Position numbers and translations under genes: made by a program. From Stenotrophomonas sp. UBA2629 (GTDB taxonomy: Bacteria; Pseudomonadota; Gammaproteobacteria; Xanthomonadales; Xanthomonadaceae), in the NCBI GenBank assembly GCA_002359895.1, contig DEOB01000010.1, positions 730,251-794,250 on the forward strand: DNA of 64,000 bases, read 5' to 3'. The notes beneath the pieces are model-generated. The model made no database searches. It saw only the letters and a list, made by a program, of their open reading frames with translations, and was not told where the DNA came from. Below are positions 51,943 through 58,913 of this stretch, in pieces. The number at the start of each line of letters is the position of its first letter. Positions within the stretch are counted from its first letter, which is position 1.

Positions 51943-53271
51943 ATGAGCGTTGCGGGTCTGGCCCGGCAGCTGCGACAGCTGGTACAGGAGCTGCGCGATA
52001 CGCCGGCGCTGTGGTGGTCGTTCGTGTACTTCTTCTGCCTGCTCAGCGGCTACTACGTGCTGCGCCCGGTGCGTGAGGCGATGGCGGCCTCGTCCAACAT
52101 GGACACGCTGTTCCCGCCGGCATTGATTGCCTGGTTCGACAGCCACGGCATCGCGCTGAAGGACTTCACCCTGCAGTTCCTGTTCTCGTGCGTGTTCGTG
52201 ATCATGCTGGTGCTGCAGCCGCTGTACGGCTGGTTGGTGAGTCGTTATCCACGGCGGGTGTTCCTGCCGCTGGTCTACGGGTTTTTCATCGTCACCCTGC
52301 TCATTTTCTACGCCATGTTCAACGCCGGCGTGCCGGGGCGGGGCATGGCGTTCTTCTTCTGGATCGCCGTCTACAACCTGTTCGCGGTGGCGGTGTTCTG
52401 GAGTTTCATGGCCGATGTTTTCTCCAACGCGCAGGCGCGTGCGTACTACGGGTACATCGGCGCGGCGGGCACCTTGGGTGCCCTGTTGGGGCCGATCATC
52501 ACCAGCACGTTGGTGCAGCGGGTAGGTATCGCCAACTTGATGCTGGTGTCGGCGGGTTTCCTGTTGGCGTGCCTGTTTTGTATCTGGCGATTGCGGCCAT
52601 GGGCTGTGCAGCGCGAGCGTGAGCAGCACCTGATCGACGGTGAGCAGGCGATGGGCGGCAGCATCATGGATGGACTGAGGTTGATCGTGCGCGAGCCGCT
52701 GTTGCGCAAGCTGGCCTTGCTGGTGCTGTTTGGCGTGGGCATCGGCACCATGCTGTACAACGAACAGGCAGCCATCGCACGGCGCATGATTACCGATCCG
52801 GCCGCCAGCACCGCGTTCTATTCGCGGATTGATCTGGCGGTGAACGCGCTGACGTTGGTGATCCAGCTCGGCATCACGCGCTGGCTGTTGTCACGTTTCG
52901 GCATTGCCCCGGCGCTGTTGATTCCTGGTGTGGCGATCATCATCGGCTTCTCGGTGTTGGCTGCTTCGCCCTTGCCGTTGATGGTGGCCGTGGTGCAGGT
53001 GATGACGCGCGCCAGTGAGTTTTCGCTGGGCAAGCCCGCACGGGAGACCATCTACACCCGCGTTGACCGACAGTGGCGGTACAAGGCCGGTGCGGCCATC
53101 GACACCGTGATCTACCGAGGCGCGGACATCACCTTCGCCTGGGTGCACAAGGGGCTGTCATTGTTTGGTTCACATATCGTGTTTGCCGGCGGCACGCTGC
53201 TGGCGGTATTGATGACGCTGTCGGCGCTGGGCGTGTTGCGTGAGGAAAAGAAGCTGCCGCGTGATCGTTGA
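51943..53271 (+). CDS. MFS-type transporter resembling NTP/NDP exchange carriers
   Basis: A 442-residue polytopic membrane protein with about 12 helices. The N-terminal SFVYFFCLLSGYYVLRPVRE, with its Tyr-Tyr-Val-Leu-Arg-Pro-Arg signature, and the AYYGYIGAAGTLGALLGP region recall the Tlc/NTT-like family of nucleotide transporters and their free-living relatives. Family members in free-living bacteria have no proven substrate. YTRVDRQWRYKAGAAIDTVI in the second half is another family-type motif. It is divergent from the GMC oxidoreductase with 163 bp between starts. Substrate unknown. Confidence 0.75.
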   Translation: MSVAGLARQLRQLVQELRDTPALWWSFVYFFCLLSGYYVLRPVREAMAASSNMDTLFPPALIAWFDSHGIALKDFTLQFLFSCVFVIMLVLQPLYGWLVSRYPRRVFLPLVYGFFIVTLLIFYAMFNAGVPGRGMAFFFWIAVYNLFAVAVFWSFMADVFSNAQARAYYGYIGAAGTLGALLGPIITSTLVQRVGIANLMLVSAGFLLACLFCIWRLRPWAVQREREQHLIDGEQAMGGSIMDGLRLIVREPLLRKLALLVLFGVGIGTMLYNEQAAIARRMITDPAASTAFYSRIDLAVNALTLVIQLGITRWLLSRFGIAPALLIPGVAIIIGFSVLAASPLPLMVAVVQVMTRASEFSLGKPARETIYTRVDRQWRYKAGAAIDTVIYRGADITFAWVHKGLSLFGSHIVFAGGTLLAVLMTLSALGVLREEKKLPRDR

Positions 53272-53320
53272 CGGTAGCCGCGCGTCACGGTTTCTCTATT
53301 GATTTGAAGGAAGCCATTCC

Positions 53321-53668
53321 ATGTCCCTGATCGCGCTGTTGCTGACCGTGCTGGTCGCCGTTTTACACGTGTATTTCCTGGTATTGGAAATGTTTTTGTG
53401 GACGCGCCCGTTGGGGCTGAAAACGTTCCGCAACACGCCGGAGAAGGCACAGGCCACGCGCGTGCTGGCGGCCAACCAAGGCCTGTACAACGGCTTTCTT
53501 GCCGCTGGCATCGTCGCCGGCCTGGTGCTGGGCCAGCCAGTGCTGGTGACGTTTTCGCTGATCTGCGTGGTGGTGGCTGGTGCTTACGGCGCGTGGAGCG
53601 TGAGCCCGCGCATTTTCCATGTCCAGGCGGTGCCGGCGATTCTTGCATTGGCGCTGCGCGCGCTTTGA
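53321..53668 (+). CDS. DUF1304 small membrane protein
   Basis: A 115-residue, four-helix membrane protein. LHVYFLVLEMFLWTRPLGLKTF and NQGLYNGFLAAGIVAGLVLG are typical of DUF1304. GAAGGAAG precedes the ATG by 8 bases. It follows the MFS gene by 49 bp, possibly in the same transcript. Function unknown for the family. Confidence 0.88.
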   Translation: MSLIALLLTVLVAVLHVYFLVLEMFLWTRPLGLKTFRNTPEKAQATRVLAANQGLYNGFLAAGIVAGLVLGQPVLVTFSLICVVVAGAYGAWSVSPRIFHVQAVPAILALALRAL

Positions 53669-53697
53669 AGGCGGCGTCCATCGGTGGGTTCTGAAGC

Positions 53698-54102
53698 TCA
53701 GCGGTTGATGCTGTGCATGAAACCCAACCACACCGGCACGGCGTGCAGCGCCGTGCCCAGTACGAATAAGCCGGTCAGCAGGTGGACACGCCAGTCGTTG
53801 ATGCGCAGAAATACAAACTGCTCGATTGTGCGGCCGACCCAGAACAACGCCATGAAGCAGAGCAGGGCGATTCCCAGGCGTGTGTGGACAAGGTCGGCGG
53901 TGAACGCCAGCGAGATCGCGCCCATACCCAGAAACACGTAGACCAGCCGCAGGTTGAGTATCTGCAGGATGGCGCGGTTGGCCGGGTGGAGCGTCGCAAG
54001 GCCGCGCGTCCAACCGAACAGCTTCCAAAACGCCAGGTGGAAGACCGCAAAGCCCAGACTATGCAGCCCGCCCAGACGCACCATCAGCTCGGCGATTTCC
54101 AT
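53698..54102 (-). CDS. Small four-helix membrane protein, unknown
   Basis: A 134-residue hydrophobic protein not assigned to a family. Helices are seen at LHSLGFAVFHLAFWKLFGW, LRLVYVFLGMGAISLAF, LGIALLCFMALFWVGR and VHLLTGLFVLGTALHAVPV. His residues occur in helices 1 and 4, which might bind haem or metal, but this is only a thought. Its stop is 3 bp from the start side of the next leftward gene, so it is co-transcribed with the thioesterase-like gene. Confidence 0.7.
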   Translation of the reverse strand: MEIAELMVRLGGLHSLGFAVFHLAFWKLFGWTRGLATLHPANRAILQILNLRLVYVFLGMGAISLAFTADLVHTRLGIALLCFMALFWVGRTIEQFVFLRINDWRVHLLTGLFVLGTALHAVPVWLGFMHSINR

Positions 54103-54105
54103 GTG

Positions 54106-54588
54106 TCAGCGGCCCTTTCGCGGAGGGCGTGGCGACACCCACATCGCAATGCGCGCTTGGAACACCTCCACCCCCGCGGCATCGGTCACGCTGACTTTCA
54201 CCGGCAGGTCATAGCCGGTCACCGCGCTGATGATGGGTAGTTCAGGCGTCGCCACCGCCTTCAACACGCCCAATGCCTTGGCCTGGTACTTCACGTCCAT
54301 GCCCTTGGGTATCCAGCGCATGTCGGTGGGCAAGGAGGCATCCACCATGACTCCGCCAACCAGTTCGGCAAGGTTGCACATCGCAATGGCGTGCACCGTG
54401 CCAATGTGGTTGCTGATGCGGCGGCGCTGGTGGATCTCGCCTTCGCAGCGGCCCGGCTCCAGTAGCGTGATTTTCGGCGAGATGCTCGCAAAGTACGGGG
54501 CCTTGAAGCACACCGCACGCGAGAACAGCCAGTGTCCGGCGGGCCAACGGACGAAGCGGTGGTACATCGACAGCAAAGGCGTGGTCAT
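54106..54588 (-). CDS. DUF4442 hotdog-fold thioesterase-like protein
   Basis: A 160-residue protein of the hotdog superfamily: FKAPYFASISPKITLLEPGR, RRRISNHIGTVHAIAMCNLAE with the conserved His-Asn-x-x-Gly-Thr-x-His, and a C-terminal strand VEVFQARIAMWV. ATG at 54588 with AGGAACG upstream is preferred to the longer in-frame start. It sits between fadE and a small membrane protein on the same strand. A role as acyl-CoA thioesterase alongside beta-oxidation is inferred from fold and neighbour. Confidence 0.83.
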   Translation of the reverse strand: MTTPLLSMYHRFVRWPAGHWLFSRAVCFKAPYFASISPKITLLEPGRCEGEIHQRRRISNHIGTVHAIAMCNLAELVGGVMVDASLPTDMRWIPKGMDVKYQAKALGVLKAVATPELPIISAVTGYDLPVKVSVTDAAGVEVFQARIAMWVSPRPPRKGR

Positions 54589-54654
54589 GACAGGCGTTCC
54601 TGATATGAAAACGGCGGGCACAAGGCCCGCCGTCGGTGTGGTGTTGCCCGTGGC

Positions 54655-57129
54655 TTACGCCGCCTGTTGCGGGCGTTGCTTGCCAGGCAGGTCGTAGTAA
54701 CCGGCCGAGCGCAGTTCGTGCGCGTCGAAGTCGTCCACGGTAATCGTGTCCAAGGTGAGCTCGCGCAGCTCTTCCAGCAGCTTGCGCTCGTCCTGGGTGA
54801 TCACGCCCTCGGCCACGGCTTCATCCAACTGCGTGGCAAAGGTCAGCGCTTCGATGCCCTTGGTCTTGAGTGCCTTGATGAACTTGCGCTCCACCGGCTC
54901 GGCCATGATTGCCTTGGACAGGTAGCTGTTGATGCGACCGCCAGGGTTGTTCTCGCACGGCGTCATGAACACGCCCTGCGCCAAGCGATCACGCGCTTCG
55001 TTCGGTGCCATCAGCGTGGCAGCGACGCGGCGGCTCAGGCGGTCGCCCGGTGCTTCGGCGCGACGGCCGAACGGGAATATCAGCGCCCACATCAGCCAGC
55101 CGATCGGGCGGATCGGGAAGTTGCGCAGTGCAGCCGACAGCGACTCTTCAATCTTGTGCACGCTGTCATGGAACGCCCATGCCAGCAGCGGCTGGTCGGC
55201 CTGCGGTGCACCTTCGTCGTGGTAACGCTTGAGCATGGCGCTGGTCATGTAGATGTGGCTGAGCACATCGCCCAGGCGGCCGGACAGCGATTCCTTGAAC
55301 TTCAGCTTGCCGCCCAGCGTCATCATCGAGATGTCGGCCATCAGCGCCAGGTTGGCCGAATAGCGGTCCAGCTTGCGGAAGTAACGGCGGGTGTAGGCAT
55401 CGCCCGGTGCCGAGCCGAAGCGGGCGCCGGTCAGGCCCAGCCAGAACGAACGCACGGCGTTGGAAATACCGAAGCGCACGTGGCCGAACAATGCCTGGTC
55501 GAACTCACGCAGGCCGGTCTTGCGGTCTTCGTCCTGCGCGGCCTTCATCTCCTTCAGCACCCACGGGTGGCAGAGGATGGCGCCTTGGCCGAAGATCAGC
55601 AGCGAACGGGTCATGATGTTGGCGCCTTCCACCGTGATGGCGATGGGCGCGGCCTGCCAGTTGCGGCCGGCAAAGTTGCGTGGCCCCAAAATGATGCCCT
55701 TGCCGCCGATCACGTCCATCACGTCGGCGATGACTTCGCGGCTCATGTTGGTGCAGTGGTACTTGGCAATGGCCGACGGCACCGACGGCACGTCGCCACG
55801 GTCAACCGCCGCGGCCGTTGCCTGCGACAGCGCGCTGATCTTGTAGGCCTTGCCGCCGATGCGGGCCAGTGCTTCTTCCACGCCCTCGAAGCGGCCGACC
55901 GACAGGCCAAACTGCTTGCGGATGCGTGCATACGCACCGGTCACCACAGCGCCGGCCTTGGCACCGCCCGAGGCGGTGGAGGGCAGGGTGATGGAGCGGC
56001 CTACGGCCAAGCACTCGTTGAGCATGTTCCAGCCCAAGCCGCGCTTCTCAGCGCCACCAATCAGCTGTTCCAGCGGAATGAACACGTTCTTGCCGCGGAT
56101 CGGGCCGTTCTGGAAGGTGGAGTTCAACGGGAAGTGACGACGGCCGATTTCCACGCCATCGGTGTCACGCGGCAACAGTGCCAGAGTGATGCCAATGTCC
56201 TTGGTGTCGCCCAGCAGGCCATCCGGATCGTACATGCGGAACGCCATGCCAATCAGCGTGGCGATAGGCGCCAAGGTGATGTAACGCTTGTCGAAGGTGA
56301 GCTTCAGGCCCAGCACTTCCTCACCCTTCCACATGCCCTTGCAGACGATGCCGAAGTCGGGAATGGAGGTGGCATCGGAGCCGGCAAACGGGCCGGTCAG
56401 GCCGAAACATGGCACTTCCTGGCCAATGGCCAAACGCGGCAGGTAGTAATCCTTCTGCGCCTGCGTGCCGTAATGGTTGAGCAGTTCACCCGGGCCAAGC
56501 GAGTTGGGCACGCCGACGGTGGAGCTGACCACGCTGGAAACAGACGCCAGCTTCTGGATCACCTTGTGGTGCGCCAGAGCGCTGAAGCCCAAACCGCCGT
56601 ATTCCTTCGGAATGATCATGCCGAAGAACTTGTTCTTCTTGATGAACTCCCACATTTCCGGTGGCAGATCCGCATGCACGTGGGTGATTTCGAAATCGTT
56701 AGTCATCCGGCACAGTTCTTCCACCGGGCCATCCAGGAAGGCCTGTTCTTCGGCGGTTAGCTGTGGCTTGGGATAGTTGAGCAGGATGTTCCAGTCCGGG
56801 TCGCCGGTGAACAGCTCGCCCTCAAAACCGACCGAGCCGGTTTCCAGTGCAATGCGCTCGGTCTTGGACAGCGGCGGCAGCACCTTGCGGAACACGCCCA
56901 TGAACGGTGCGGTGATCAGTGGCTTGCGCAGGAACGGCAGCAGCACCGGCACGCTGATCAATGCCAGCAGGGCGGCAGCCACGATGATGGCGGTCTGGTT
57001 GATGCCGGCAAACCAGCAGCCGACCAGCAGCACCGCGCTGACCAAGGTCCAGACGACGAGCCGCATGCGGTGGTAGGCAACGAAGGCACCTACCAACAGC
57101 AGGGCCAGGAAGGGAACGACAATACTCAT
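54655..57129 (-). CDS. fadE: Acyl-CoA dehydrogenase FadE
   Basis: First enzyme of fatty-acid beta-oxidation, FAD-dependent, of the large membrane-associated type. It has 824 residues against 814 in E. coli. An N-terminal hydrophobic region (about residues 1-85) precedes the dehydrogenase core, with EYGGLGFSALAHHKVI, FGLTGPFAGSDATS, ITLPSTASGGAKAGAVVTGAYARIR-type helix and GGKGIILGPRNFAGRN. The C-terminal DUF1974-like domain is present (MTPCENNPGGRINSYL). It overlaps the upstream alpha/beta hydrolase gene by 4 bp (ATGA), so both are transcribed from the tetR-facing promoter. Confidence 0.95.
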   Translation of the reverse strand: MSIVVPFLALLLVGAFVAYHRMRLVVWTLVSAVLLVGCWFAGINQTAIIVAAALLALISVPVLLPFLRKPLITAPFMGVFRKVLPPLSKTERIALETGSVGFEGELFTGDPDWNILLNYPKPQLTAEEQAFLDGPVEELCRMTNDFEITHVHADLPPEMWEFIKKNKFFGMIIPKEYGGLGFSALAHHKVIQKLASVSSVVSSTVGVPNSLGPGELLNHYGTQAQKDYYLPRLAIGQEVPCFGLTGPFAGSDATSIPDFGIVCKGMWKGEEVLGLKLTFDKRYITLAPIATLIGMAFRMYDPDGLLGDTKDIGITLALLPRDTDGVEIGRRHFPLNSTFQNGPIRGKNVFIPLEQLIGGAEKRGLGWNMLNECLAVGRSITLPSTASGGAKAGAVVTGAYARIRKQFGLSVGRFEGVEEALARIGGKAYKISALSQATAAAVDRGDVPSVPSAIAKYHCTNMSREVIADVMDVIGGKGIILGPRNFAGRNWQAAPIAITVEGANIMTRSLLIFGQGAILCHPWVLKEMKAAQDEDRKTGLREFDQALFGHVRFGISNAVRSFWLGLTGARFGSAPGDAYTRRYFRKLDRYSANLALMADISMMTLGGKLKFKESLSGRLGDVLSHIYMTSAMLKRYHDEGAPQADQPLLAWAFHDSVHKIEESLSAALRNFPIRPIGWLMWALIFPFGRRAEAPGDRLSRRVAATLMAPNEARDRLAQGVFMTPCENNPGGRINSYLSKAIMAEPVERKFIKALKTKGIEALTFATQLDEAVAEGVITQDERKLLEELRELTLDTITVDDFDAHELRSAGYYDLPGKQRPQQAA

Positions 57130-58010
57130 GGACTTGCTCCGGTAACGTGCTCGGTTCGGACGGACGCGGCGGCCGAAGGCAGGGCGTCCAAGTAGTTCAA
57201 CACGGCGCTGGTAAAGGCGTTGTTGTCATCGCCGGCAACCATGTGCGTGGCCTCCGGCAGATGGACATGCTGTGCATGCGGTACCAGTGTCATGAATTCT
57301 TCAACGGTCTGCGGCGAGACCAGATCGCTGCGGCCACCGCTGATCAACAGCAGCGGGCAGTTCACGCGCCGCGCGGCCTCGGCGATGGCGTCTTGATGCT
57401 GCTCGCTGTCGCGGGCCAGTTCTTCCACCAGACGCGGATCCCAATGCCAGTTCCAGCGGCTGTCAGGCGTGGGGCGAAGCAGGGCGCGCAGCGACTCCTC
57501 GCTCTTGCGCGGGCGGTGCGGCATGTAAGCGGAAATGCTGTCAGCGGCGGCTTCCAGCGATGCGAAGCCGTCCGGATGTGCGCTCATGAAAGCCAGAATG
57601 CGCTCCACGCCGCGGGTTTCCCAGCGCGGGGTGATATCCACCAGCACCATCGCCGAGAACAGCCCGGGCCAGCGCGCTTCGGCCATCAGCCCGAACAGGC
57701 CGCCCATGGAAGCGGCGACCAAGACCGGTGGGCTACGCAGTTCACCGGCCACCACAATCAGGTCATCGGTGAACTGGTCGCCGTGATAGGGCAAATCGGC
57801 CGCATTCCAGTCAGAGCCACCGTGGCCACGCGCGTCATAGCTGAGCGTGGCGTGGCCGGCTGCGGCCATGGCTTCGGCGGTTGTGGTCCACGCGCCGCGT
57901 GTCTGGCCAAAGCCGTGGGCGAACAACACCGGCGAGCGTTTGCCGGCAGATCGGGTCGCGGCAAGTCCAGCGCTGTTGGCGCCTTCAAGGCGGAAATCTT
58001 CGCTACGCAT
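57126..58010 (-). CDS. Alpha/beta hydrolase upstream of fadE
   Basis: A 294-residue hydrolase when started at MRSEDFRLEG. The oxyanion stretch is LFAHGFGQTRGAW, the nucleophile elbow is AASMGG, the acid is likely in LLLISGGRSDLVSP, and the His is in EATHMVAGDD. An ATG 24 bp upstream lies inside an 18-bp palindrome that looks like an operator, so I prefer the internal start. Neither start has a strong ribosome site. Coupled to fadE by an ATGA overlap, it probably acts on a fatty ester or acyl-thioester; substrate unknown. It is divergent from the TetR gene. Confidence 0.85.
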   Translation of the reverse strand: MRSEDFRLEGANSAGLAATRSAGKRSPVLFAHGFGQTRGAWTTTAEAMAAAGHATLSYDARGHGGSDWNAADLPYHGDQFTDDLIVVAGELRSPPVLVAASMGGLFGLMAEARWPGLFSAMVLVDITPRWETRGVERILAFMSAHPDGFASLEAAADSISAYMPHRPRKSEESLRALLRPTPDSRWNWHWDPRLVEELARDSEQHQDAIAEAARRVNCPLLLISGGRSDLVSPQTVEEFMTLVPHAQHVHLPEATHMVAGDDNNAFTSAVLNYLDALPSAAASVRTEHVTGASP

Positions 58011-58030
58011 GGGGACGGGAGAGATAAATG

Positions 58031-58048
58031 CCATACGCGATGGTATGG
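58031..58048. promoter_or_regulatory. Candidate TetR operator CCATAC-N6-GTATGG
   Basis: A perfect 6-base dyad between the divergent hydrolase-fadE and tetR genes. Its position just before the hydrolase start fits repression of the operon. A second dyad lies 21 bp to the right. Confidence 0.6.
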
Positions 58049-58068
58049 AATGCCGTCAGGTGCTGTCA

Positions 58069-58082
58069 ATACTCATCAGTAT
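58069..58082. promoter_or_regulatory. Second dyad ATACT-N4-AGTAT
   Basis: A 5-base dyad whose right arm continues as AGTATGG, matching the GTATGG half of the first operator. The two dyad centres are 36 bp apart, between the two divergent starts. Confidence 0.5.
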
Positions 58083-58199
58083 GGAATTGCCGGGCTGCGG
58101 CTGTCAGAGACGTGCGGCCGGTCTCCAGAGGGCGATCAGGCGTGACTTTTTGCCACCTGCATACTGCAACCAGTCCCCGCCGTATGGTTAAATCCGTCC

Positions 58200-58802
58200 A
58201 TGAACGACACAGCAGCTTCACCTGCGGAGAACCGCAGCGGACGACACAGCCGCCTGAGCGCGGATGATTGGGCGCAGGCCGCCTTGGATCTGGTGGCCGA
58301 ACAAGGCGTTGGCGCGGTCGCGGTCGAGCCGCTGGCCCGTCGCCTGGGTGTCACCAAAGGCAGCTTTTACTGGCATTTCCCTTCGCGCGACGCATTGCTG
58401 CAGGCGGCGTTGGAGCGTTGGGAAGTGGTCGAACAGCAACAGGTATTCGGCAGTCTCGAAGAAGTGCCCGATCCGCGTACACGCCTGCGCGCGTTGTTCC
58501 AGCTGGTGGCGCACGAAGTCACTCCGCATGTCATCTACAGCGAACTGCTCAAGGCATTGGACAACCCGATGGTGCGCCCGGTCATCGACCGCGTTTCGCA
58601 GCGTCGCATGGACTACCTGATCGCCTCGTTCCGTCAGGCAGGCCTCAGCTCAACGGATTCACGCCACCGCGCACGCTTGGCGTACGCCGCCTATGTCGGC
58701 TTTCTGCAGCTGTCGCTGCAACTGCAGCAACCCAAGCAGGCCCGCGAAGATTTTGAAGCGTATGTGGAGCATGTGATTGAGACGTTGATTCCGAACGGCT
58801 AG
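58200..58802 (+). CDS. TetR-family transcriptional regulator
   Basis: A 200-residue repressor. An N-terminal extension precedes the HTH domain (about residues 22-70) with LARRLGVTKGSFYWHFPSRD as the recognition region. The C-terminal ligand domain is helical and rich in Leu/Gln (GFLQLSLQLQQPKQ). Its divergent position to the hydrolase-fadE operon, with two dyads between, suggests it controls fatty-acid oxidation and its own gene. An acyl-CoA or fatty-acid ligand would fit but is inference. The ATG has no clear Shine-Dalgarno sequence. A strong terminator follows. Confidence 0.9.
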   Translation: MNDTAASPAENRSGRHSRLSADDWAQAALDLVAEQGVGAVAVEPLARRLGVTKGSFYWHFPSRDALLQAALERWEVVEQQQVFGSLEEVPDPRTRLRALFQLVAHEVTPHVIYSELLKALDNPMVRPVIDRVSQRRMDYLIASFRQAGLSSTDSRHRARLAYAAYVGFLQLSLQLQQPKQAREDFEAYVEHVIETLIPNG

Positions 58803-58859
58803 CAGCATTGCCGGCAGCTGATCGAACGGCCTGTTGTGTGGTCGGCGGCATGAAACAGA

Positions 58860-58891
58860 AACGGCCCGGGAAATCCCGGGCCGTTTTTTTT
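58860..58891 (+). terminator. Intrinsic terminator of tetR
   Basis: An 11-bp stem (AACGGCCCGGG with CCCGGGCCGTT), AAAT loop, and a T-run of eight. On the minus strand a weaker TTTCTGTTTC tail follows, so it may also stop the convergent receptor gene. Confidence 0.93.
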
Positions 58892-58913
58892 ACATCAACC
58901 GATCAGACAACGA

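Noticed and set aside
54667..56760. Long plus-strand open frame opposite fadE
   Set aside because: Antisense shadow; His/Gln/Arg-rich translation without motifs, while the opposite strand encodes a full FadE.
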